DNA from: Elysia marginata
Lineage: Eukaryota; Mollusca; Gastropoda; Plakobranchidae
Assembly: GCA_019649035.1 (NCBI GenBank)
Contig: BMAT01007728.1
Coordinates: forward strand, 96,976-117,018
Direction of reading: 5' to 3'
Length of the DNA: 20,043 nt
The position numbers and the translations under genes are program-made. The notes under the pieces are model-generated. The model was not told where the DNA came from. It was given only the letters and a program-made list of their open reading frames with translations, and did not search any database. How positions within the stretch are numbered: position 1 is the first letter of the stretch; each line of letters opens with the position of its first letter. Shown in pieces: positions 1 through 8,800 of the stretch.

Positions 1-50
1 AGTCAATACTCTCTAAATCTACGTCTGGGTTGGTTCCATATCTCTCATTA

Positions 51-947
51 TTATGTTTTCTGTAACTCTACGGGTTTTCTTGATTCATTTGCCTTAGGTC
101 TATCGTTGGTAGGTCTAGCCTTCTTTGTGGCCGAGTTCTGAGCTATCGGCAAATTTTCAGTTTTATTTTGTGTTGTCACGGGGGCCGTCACCCTCCGGGC
201 AGGTCCTCCCCGCACAGCCTGTGCGTACAATTTCGGACGTACCTCCTTTGCCACTTTCACTACCACTGCCGCGCGGGCCTGTCCAAAGGTGCCGCCATTG
301 TGGGCCCAGAACCTAAGGATGGCCTGTTCTTTCAAATACTTTGGACAATTCTTCGAGCTTGCAGGGTGGTCCCCTTTGCAGTTTATACACTTATGGCTTC
401 TGTCACACTCCTCCCCCCTGTGGCCAGGTTCACATTTCACACAAAGATATATGTTCCTTCTGCATCTATCTCTTCCGTGCCCAAACCGATGACACCTAAA
501 ACAGCGCATCGGTGTGGGCACGTACGGTCTAACCTTGACAGGCAGGTATCCTGCATTAACCTCAGAGGGTGGGGTCGGGGAGTCGAAGGTCAAGAAGTAT
601 GTATTCGTCTTGATCCTCTCTTCCCCCCTCTTAATTTCGATCCTCCTGGCGCTTCTAACGCCAGAAATACATTCAAGAAACTCCTCTTCCTCGCTACCCC
701 TCAAATCTTTGTGGTTAATCACTCCTCTAAAGGTGTTCAAATACGCATCTCTTGTCACTTTCACACCTCCCAATTCTTTCATCTTTGTCAATTTCTGCTC
801 ATCCGACTTTTTCGCCAACTTTAACATCACTCCTCTTTTCGTCTTCGAAATCTTGCATTCTCCACCCAGTACTCCCTTTATTTCTCTGTGCAGTCTAAAG
901 GGGGACAGGTCGGAAACCGACTTTCCCCCCACAGACTCAACGTTCAT
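51..947 (-). CDS. LINE ORF1 gag-like nucleic-acid-binding protein
   Basis: Encodes the RNA-binding protein of a non-LTR retrotransposon, which coats element RNA in a ribonucleoprotein particle. Three zinc knuckles lie at 345-503: CFRCHRFGHGRDRC, CVKCEPGHRGEEC and CINCKGDHPASSKNC. They follow a lead-in containing YVPTPMRCFRC, a signature of I/Jockey-type gag proteins. The upstream 130 or so residues are basic and probably RRM-like, by family analogy. The first in-frame ATG is at 945-947, but the frame stays open upstream to about 1067 without an ATG and looks coding, so the true start codon may be mutated or lie upstream. The frame stops at 51-53. The next frame is open from about position 67 to the left edge, so a small indel may have cut ORF1 short. 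No neighbour is functionally linked to it. Confidence 0.85.
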   Translation of the reverse strand: MNVESVGGKSVSDLSPFRLHREIKGVLGGECKISKTKRGVMLKLAKKSDEQKLTKMKELGGVKVTRDAYLNTFRGVINHKDLRGSEEEEFLECISGVRSARRIEIKRGEERIKTNTYFLTFDSPTPPSEVNAGYLPVKVRPYVPTPMRCFRCHRFGHGRDRCRRNIYLCVKCEPGHRGEECDRSHKCINCKGDHPASSKNCPKYLKEQAILRFWAHNGGTFGQARAAVVVKVAKEVRPKLYAQAVRGGPARRVTAPVTTQNKTENLPIAQNSATKKARPTNDRPKANESRKPVELQKT

Positions 948-1007
948 ATATATGCGTTGGGGAGCAAGGGGTAAGAAAACATTCTCGCCCCCCCTCTTAC
1001 TCCCCAA

Positions 1008-1615
1008 CGCAACTCTAGGCCTTTTTCTGGTTGAATTGAAATTGATTTTTCCAAGTATTAATTATATATTTCTACACCCGAGGTGCCCCACCCGCCACCG
1101 AGCCCGACAAGGGGGTGCAGGTATTCAGCCCCACGGCTGCTGCGCCAGGGCTACTCCGGGGAGGAAGACCCAAGCCCACTAGTGACTAGCCGATTGAACA
1201 GTATGGGCCATACTGCCTTCCCATCTACAATTGAAAAGGGGAGGCCAAAGTGGTATGTTGATGGGCGCCCGACCAAATTCCCGCAGGCAAACTCACTTCA
1301 ACCACCAGGATCCTCACCCTGCCTCTCACGGGTCGCACCTCAAGGCCAACAAGGTGCCCAATAGTCGGGAGAGAAGTAGATTTAGAGGGATAGAAGAGTC
1401 AGACAGGACTACAGAGGTACGACAGGAAGATGGAAAAACGACAAAGCAAGAAGGAAAGTGCTTGTCGTTAGCAGCCTTTTACTGTGTTACGCAAGACAAG
1501 CATACGGTGGGTATAATTCTTTGCTCCCCTCCGAATGAGGGCCCCGTACCCACACGGGCGTTTTATGAGGTAAATGGAGATTTAACAAAGTACATTTTTA
1601 CAAGAAGATAGAAGA
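1008..1615 (-). other. 5' UTR / internal promoter region of the LINE
   Basis: Unlike its surroundings, this segment is GC-rich and contains no convincing coding frame on either strand. It contains a 17-bp palindrome with one central base (CAGTATGG-G-CCATACTG, 1199-1215) and GC-rich clusters near 1080-1170 and 1520-1560. Position and composition fit the 5' UTR of a non-LTR element, which usually carries an internal promoter; no promoter motif was recognised. Confidence 0.55.
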
Positions 1616-2213
1616 AATATTAATAATAAAAAAAAAACAGTCCCTGAAAAAAGTATAGACTATTTTTTTCAACGCAATTATAATCAACGACAAGAAAATG
1701 TTTATATTGTTGAAATACTTTTAATTGAGTAGGCTTATGCATAGAAGTCGATTTCAATCTAGTTAATACATAATGAAATACATACTAGGCAGTTTGACCT
1801 AGATTGTGTTTGGTATTAGAGCACCGTATGAACATCGTTGATAATGAATGCATTGCTTTGTCGCAAACATTACAAAAATAAAGCCATAACAATAACAACT
1901 TTTTAAAATGAGAAGGCAAGGCTTTTAGGCCAGATTGCTGTTAAACCAGTAACATGGCACATGCATATCTATATATAATAAAAAAAAAACAATACAAATA
2001 AAATATGCTTAAAATATTAACAAATCACAATGGATTTCAACTTTAAACAAGGAAAATAACTGTATTAACACTCAGAGGGCCAATTATTGGAAACCAGAAC
2101 TTATTTTCCTAATAACCATAAACTTATTCATGAGCAATGTTTTGGAACATTTTTCACATTTTTTTTAAATTCTGAAATTTTTTTGTTGTTGTATACAGAT
2201 GATTAAGCCTCGT

Positions 2214-2240
2214 CCAAGGACTACTATACGCAGTCCTTGG
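2214..2240. repeat. 9-bp inverted repeat (hairpin)
   Basis: CCAAGGACT at 2214-2222 is the exact reverse complement of AGTCCTTGG at 2232-2240, with a 9-base loop. The sequence CCTCGT occurs just outside both arms in direct orientation. It stands out as GC-rich in an AT-rich area. Confidence 0.75.
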
Positions 2241-4621
2241 CCTCGTCACAAAACCTAATATATGTTCATCAATACACAAAAATTAATGATTAAAAATAAA
2301 GAGAACAAGTCATGAAATTTCTGCTAAATTATCTAAAATGGTTGGCCTTCCAAGAGTTAATCAGCCTAATTACACAGCTACAAGTAACCCAGAGTATGAA
2401 ATATTCGTTAGTCTTCATGCAGATCAAGTACTTAAAGATAAATAAGAAGGGCAGACAAAAAAACAAGTGAAGATGGAGGGGAGGGGGAAAGTATCAAATG
2501 AAAAGGAACAGAGAAGAGCAGCAGCAGAAGAAGAACAACAAAATAAAGAAAATTTATTAATGCTTAATTCTGACAACAACATAAATAAGGTTGAAACTAC
2601 ATCACATGTAACATAGCATACAATTACATGTAGGTTAATTTTGTTTGTATAATGAAGAGGTATTATGAAGAAACCACAGATTTTAAATTCTTGACTGTAA
2701 AAGCTAATTTTGCCTTACTCATAACATTTAACTCGAAGACAACATAGAAGTCCATCTTGCCGATTTTGAGCACTTCTTTACTTCTGCTTGTTTGTATTTG
2801 ATTATTAAAAAGAGCATGTTATGCTCAATGAATGTACACATACTGTTGCCTTCTTATTGAATTTAAAATTTACCCCTTCTTTACCCACACAGCAAAGAGG
2901 GAATGAACAGTTCTTAATTTTGTAGTATTGGTTTTTGTTGGCTTCCTATACAAAATCAAAACTAGGTGGCTGGAGTATCATATTAACGTTTATATAGAAA
3001 TGCATCATGTTTGATACTTTGGGCAAAATGATACCTTACTTGGTTGTATCAGAAATATTGCGCAGCGAGGTGTTAAAAATGAAATTAAAAAAAAAAAGAT
3101 AAATTGATGACATTCCCACAACTAAACAACCCTCCCCATGCATATGACTGTGAGATTGACACAAAAACTTCTGAATCTGTCATTTGTGCTGGTGGATAAT
3201 AGTATTTTCAGAAACTACAAAGAAAATAACATGCTGTCGAAAAGGGTTCAAGCTATATATCTGTTAAACCACATCATAATGCTTTGTCATCAATTTTCAG
3301 TGAATTGACCGGAAAAATAGAACTGGTCACTGTCAAAATATTTTGGTTGTGATGCAGGGCAAAATTTTTTCTCACCATTGCAATCAACGGATTTTCAATT
3401 ATGATTTTTTCCTTTCGTTTTTTAAAAAATCTGTAGTGTCTTTTCTGACACACTTTACATCATTACTTTAATTCTACATGACACAACAGTTGAAATTTTT
3501 TGGTATGGCTGCCTCTCTTATTTATTCTAATTTCCAAACTTATGAAGTTTAAAAGGGACAGTTGTATTGTAAAACAAAAAAAGTAAAAGCTTTTTTAATA
3601 CAGCTATATTTTTTTTTGTGTGAAATCACACAGGTTTCTTTGCCCACAGTCACAAATTAAGGAGCAACGACATTTGGTCACAGCCTCAAATCAACTTGGT
3701 TACTTATTGAATTTCTAGTGAGTTGCTTGCTTTCAGTTTTAAAAAAAAAAATTTAAAATTTATTGCAATCCAATTTCTTAGCATTAGTAAAAACATGCAA
3801 GGCCAGAATACAAATGATTACAGTAACTTTATATTTTTTGTTAAAAACAAGCAAAAACAAAGCTTGACTTAATACTGCATCACATTTCATTTTCTAGACA
3901 AAACAAATAGTTTGATAGACTACACTAGAGAAAAACAAATTTTACTACCATCAAAAAGTGAGTCGAGTTGCGGTAATATCCAAATTCGCAAAATTAATAA
4001 TTGAAGGTTCATACTTTTACTTTGGCCTAAAAATCACTGCTTAATGTTGCCATAGCCCAGGAAAACTATTTATAGATTGCCTTGTGTCATTTCATTCACA
4101 CCAATGAGTGATGCTCTTTTCATTTGTAAATATAGCAAAAAAATACACCTTCTAAAATTTCTCTGCCATTAGGATATCTGGAATTTTTGCGCTTTTAAAT
4201 GGGTATTCTTTGTCGATTAAGCAATTACTTTATTTAGAAAAAATTAATTTCGTAATTTTTCCCCCCGATTTCACAAGAATTTCGACTATGTATTTCTTGA
4301 TTTGGCAGGTGCATTTGTATCTTTATATATATGTAAAAACTCTGCTACTAGACTCATTTTGCGATGTTGCAACACAAATACTTTTGAATCAGAGCAAATA
4401 AACAACTTCAGATGTAGAAAATCTGTAAAGAATCGATATCATTGCACAGAGAATTAAAAAAAAACAAACATCTGTAGTATTGACTATATCACAATAGATG
4501 TTATGGGTAATAAGTAATAAATTATTTTATCATATCAAAAAGATTGATTAGTTAGGATTAATGCTATTGCAGGAGGTCATAGAATAGATAATACATGGTA
4601 ATTATAAATAATATTGATTCA

Positions 4622-4648
4622 GTTCTTTAAAAAAAAAAATTAAAGAAC
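4622..4648. repeat. Hairpin with A9 loop
   Basis: GTTCTTTAA (4622-4630) and TTAAAGAAC (4640-4648) are exact reverse complements around nine A residues. AT-rich, and could be chance in this composition. Confidence 0.5.
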
Positions 4649-5080
4649 ACATTTAAAGAAAAAAAATTGAAAAGGGATTAAACAAAATATGTTATCGTGT
4701 TCTTGAAACATGTAATGATGAGTGATATTCAAATCTAGTATCAGTAGCATAGATTTATGTTATTATTAAAATAATGTAAGTTTCCTTACCATGGGACAAC
4801 TAAAAGTTCCTGTATCTTATCTTCTCTTTTACTTACTGAAGGCCAACACAATTAAGGCCAAAAACAAAGTTTAAAAAGATTTTTATGCTTTGTCTTTTAC
4901 TGCATAAGTAAATAAAAAAAATTAGACAACTGGCTTCCTATGTTTTAAAAAAATTTTAATTCAGTCAACGTAACCAACAAAACAAAAATGAAATCAAGGG
5001 ACATAAAGACTAGGAAAAGAAATATCCTTAAAAAGAAAAGGAGTTGTACAGTACCTTATACCAGTCCATGACATAAAGCG

Positions 5081-5198
5081 TACTTGAATATTAAAAAACC
5101 GTTTTAAGGAAGCCTTGTCACTTAAACATCTAATCAGATCCAGATGTTTGGACCTCACAGGAACATATTTTAACTTAAAATTATCTAATATTCAAGTA
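5081..5198. repeat. 118-bp foldback with 13-bp perfect outer arms
   Basis: Outer arms TACTTGAATATTA (5081-5093) and TAATATTCAAGTA (5186-5198) are perfect reverse complements. Inside them, TTTTAAG (5102-5108) pairs with CTTAAAA (5174-5180), and AAACATCT (5124-5131) pairs with AGATGTTT (5142-5149) around a 10-base loop. The nested order is consistent with one long imperfect hairpin. It lies about 600 bp downstream of the stop codon of the minus-strand gene, so it may be in its 3' UTR. Confidence 0.7.
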
Positions 5199-5770
5199 AT
5201 GAGTGTATAACTACAACACAGGGATAAAACTGGTTATATAAATACAATTCAAATAAAACAAATATTCAAACCACCCAGGTTTATATATAGTACATTTGTA
5301 CGTGATAGTATAAAATGTTGAACACAAACACATAAATCAGTGAAATGTTTTTTTCACTTCATAAAACAGTTTTGTTTAAAAAAACAAAACAAAACAAAAA
5401 TGAGCAAAGCAAATATGATAAAAAGATCACTCCAATTTTTTGCAGGTCTTTGGAATTCAAAACAACCTTGTGTCACCCATAGAACTTGGCGAGGGCATAA
5501 GTTCTTGCTCCTGGCAGATGACTTACTTCAGAAAATCCCTACCTCACTTTAACCCCTCCCCCACCCTCGCCTACAGTAATTACAAATTAGTCCGGATATT
5601 TCAAATCTCAAGGGAACAAAATTTAAAATATCCAAAATTCGACATAACAGTATACATTACACAGGAAGGATAGGGATGGTAATCTGAATTTAGTTCAAAT
5701 AAAACAAATATCTGAATCATCTTGACTTGGCTGTGCTCTCTAAGACATGGTCCATGGTCATCATTCCACT

Positions 5771-5829
5771 TTACGTCTCTTCAGAGCAGTTTGAATAGGT
5801 ATCTTCTGAAGCTGACGAGTTTGAACCTT
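5771..5829 (-). CDS. Terminal coding exon with stop codon
   Basis: Follows a run of ten T residues and CCAG. Joined in phase 1 to the previous exon it encodes EGSNSSASEDTYSNCSEET and then TAA at 5771-5773. The acidic Ser-rich end resembles a casein-kinase-2-type phosphorylation cluster. The alternative frame (KVQTRQ...) also stays open to a TGA but does not fit the preceding donor phase. Confidence 0.72.
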
Positions 5830-8800
5830 CTGGAAAAAAAAAATCATGTAAAAAGTTGTATAGATTGTTTATGTTTATCAGGGATGCCACTTAATTAAAA
5901 AAAGTAAATGAAACTCCATGCCTCACATTCTCATGTACACAAACATTTAAAGACAAGTCCATACATAATGGCTAGGGTTTTAAGAACAGCTCAAGTTGTA
6001 ACGGCATTTTCCAACCTGTTTTTTCTTCCTTTAAAAATCAATAAACATTAAAACTTTAACTTCATGTGAGAGCAGGTAGCCATATCGGAACCTCTGGAGA
6101 GCTTAAGCGGCAGCGAGTGAGACTCCAACTGTTGAGATTGATGGTGTCAGGTAACCAGTGAAAAATCCTGAATTAGTATAAACATCATTAGTTATAAAGA
6201 TACCAACCCTTCTCTAGATCCTCAGACTGGACTTCTACCGCGGCCATACCCGCCTCGCCTCCCTCTGAACTTGTACTGAGGGCGGACACGAGTCGACTCG
6301 CCCACGAGCTGTAACCGTTGTCAACCGAAGCAGAACCGCTGGCTGCCTGACCTGCTATCTCCCTTTCGTCCCTCTCCATGCTTCCCTCGTCAAAACTGAC
6401 ACCAGAGACAAATTCCCTCCCTTTCAGCTGCCGTTTCTCTTCACTCTGATAAAAAGAAAGTTGACTTTTTAAAAAAAAACTTATACTCTTTGCACAGTCT
6501 TTCAAGTTCAAATGAAGACTCCGAGTGAAAAAAAGAAGTTTCAAGAAGAGCTCAGGATAGAAGAGAGTAGAAGAAGTCTGTTGTTTGCAGCCTATAAACA
6601 GATACTTGGCAGCAATACTACAAACTAAAAGTTTTTACCTCCAGTATTCTCTGTGTATTTCTCAAGCTCTGCGCAACATCCTCCTGACTGATGTATTCTT
6701 GCTCCGCTTCCAGAGACAACCTGTTAAGTTTGACACACAGAACATTCAGCCCTTTTAAACAATCAGTAAATCAGTAAAATTTGGTCTATTAAGGCCCAAA
6801 TTGTTAAAAAAAAGAGTAATACACTTCTTTGAACACAGTGCACCAGCTTCGCTCTTATATGAAATTGATAAATAATTTTTCAAATTCAACCATAGTATGC
6901 CTGTTTTACATGGTGCGCTTCGCCAAAAGATGCGCATACACCTTTTTATGCTTTGAATGCACACAGGAAATCATTCTCTAGTTTAAAAACATGTCAATAT
7001 AAAGGGTTGAACAAGAACAGAATGCCAAGGCGTTCTTACAATATTGCTTTGTCATCATCTCTCTCATTTCTACTTGAATTTTACTTTAGAAATGTTTTAT
7101 AGGTTCTTACTATGCATTTACAGTTCATCTAGATATTTTTCTTATATTCTCTTCAAAGCATGTAACCTACCTTTTTCACTTTTACATCTATTACTAACAA
7201 CTATTAACTATCAAAATATCTCAATATTTCAAAGCTTCATTTAAAGAGGGTCTAATAAAAAAAACAACCCAGGAGGTAGGGGGTTAGATATAGTTCTCTA
7301 CAATTTGACTCTCTGAAACAATCGATGCAAAACCAATTAAAATAGAGTCCACTTTAGATATTCTAAACTCCACAAGAACTTTGAGTAAAAATTAATTAAA
7401 AAGCACACAAACAAAATATATATTATACAAAAAGGGATAAAATTGGTTATAATCTAAACTTGATTTTAATTAGACAAGTATTAAAATTATCCAGTTTTGA
7501 AAAACAGTGGAATCCTCATGAAGTCAAAATGTTACTCTGGTAAGCAGTCGACCCATTTTGTACTTCTTCATATTTTTATAAGTGTTAAAATGAACATTTT
7601 GTGGTCCCAAGGCATTGAATTTATCAGTATTTAGACTTGACTGCACGTATTAGAATAAGATAGTTCTCACCTGTTAAGATTTATTTTGTTTTGAAAGAAC
7701 AAGACATCAGTGCTGGCTTCTACATCCTCCTCAGTGGAAAAACTGTCTGTCTGTTTGAGGAAACCTCTAGCTGCAAGCCAGGAGGGTGATGTGTTGCTGG
7801 TGTTGCTTGATGCAGCTGCATACCGAGGGACGACTCTCGCATCTGCCTGAATTGCTAAACTGGGAGCGTTACCCAACAAGACGAAGTTGGCAATGACGTC
7901 TTTATTTGCTGCCCGGGTTTCAACATCACCTTTGTGCTCACTTGGTGCTGCGTCTTTGTTTTCTCTGCTACTATCACTAGGCTGTCGCAGTCTAGAAAGA
8001 TCTACACTTCTCTTTCTGCTATGACCACTGCTGCCTGAAGAGGCGTTTCCCGGAGCTCGCTGCTGAAGCTGGACATATGGTTCAGCCTGCAACGCGGTTA
8101 GCATTTCCATGTCTTTAAGTGTGTCGAAGTCAGACTTGCCCCCAAGCTCCTGCAAAAGTCCCAGGTTAGCAGCCGTGAGGGGGGGAGGCCTGGAGCTGAG
8201 GTCTTGCATAGACATCGCCGGCCTCAGGAAAGACGGTGAGATAAAGTTACGTGATGATGGAATTGCCAAGTTCGAGGGCCTGGGGGCTCGGTTAGAGCTC
8301 AGGCTACCTTCACCATCCCCATCAGCCATGTTTGACCAGCCATCTTCCATAAGAGGGTTATCGAATGAGAGTTCAATTTCAGAGCCTGTCCGAGTCCTGC
8401 TACCCCCGTCACCAGGGCTGGTAAGCATGGGAGAGGACTTTGACGTCTCCACATCAGACATGCTATGCTTGTTATACTCTCCTGACCTGACGACTCGGAT
8501 CTCTCCTCCTCCTCCTCTCCTTCCCCTCGGCAACGTATAAACAGGCTCCATCCTCAGCTCCGATCTAAACCTCTCATTCATAAATCTAGTGGAGGCGGCA
8601 TTGCTCTCTTGTTGAGGAGGGACAGGGGCAGAACTCAAATCCTCCATCGATTTTGCTATGTTTTGTTTCATCCTGTAGATAACATCCACAGGTCTTTCTA
8701 CTGGGCTTGACTGAGCTGGGTGGTTTGGCGGGTCTTCAATGTTGCCTGTTTGACCCTTTTCATTGATTCTCCTGAGATTATCCCGCCTCGTAAGATCGAT

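Larger units (their letters stand above)
1..1615 (-). mobile_element. 5' part of a non-LTR (LINE) retrotransposon, I/Jockey-like
   Basis: The element reads right to left: a GC-rich leader (about 1070-1600), then a gag-like ORF1, then off the left edge. The right boundary is set by the composition change near 1600-1620, where GC-rich sequence gives way to A/T runs; no target-site duplication could be checked because the 3' end is missing. The leader plus ORF1 suggests the 5' end is not truncated. ORF1 with three CCHC knuckles and the conserved lead-in before the first knuckle is typical of I/Jockey/Nimb-type elements. The reverse transcriptase ORF would lie beyond the left edge, so the clade cannot be fixed from this window. 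Confidence 0.8.
1616..5770. other. Gene-free AT-rich stretch; probable 3' UTR and flank of the minus-strand gene
   Basis: No credible coding frame on either strand; open frames here are short and AT-driven. The right part, just downstream of the stop codon at 5771-5773, must include the 3' UTR of the large minus-strand gene. Minus-strand AATAAA signals occur at 4229-4234, 3759-3764, 3521-3526 and 2553-2558, and none can be preferred from sequence alone. It contains a hairpin at 2214-2240, a foldback at 5081-5198, an A9-loop hairpin at 4622-4648, and an 18-base direct repeat (TTCAAATAAAACAAATAT at 5248-5265 and 5694-5711). Confidence 0.5.

Noticed and set aside
125..1182. Several plus-strand open frames over the LINE ORF1 and leader
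   Set aside because: They are mirror frames of the zinc-knuckle ORF on the minus strand and show no domain of their own.
1083..1611. Plus-strand open frames in the LINE leader
   Set aside because: GC-rich non-coding leader; the two overlapping frames show no recognisable protein and lie opposite the element's direction.
2553..4234. A specific polyadenylation site
   Set aside because: Several AATAAA words occur on the minus strand in AT-rich DNA and none can be singled out.
8109..8540. 143-codon plus-strand open frame
   Set aside because: Lies wholly opposite the large disordered exon, whose Ser/Gly-rich codons leave an open complementary frame.
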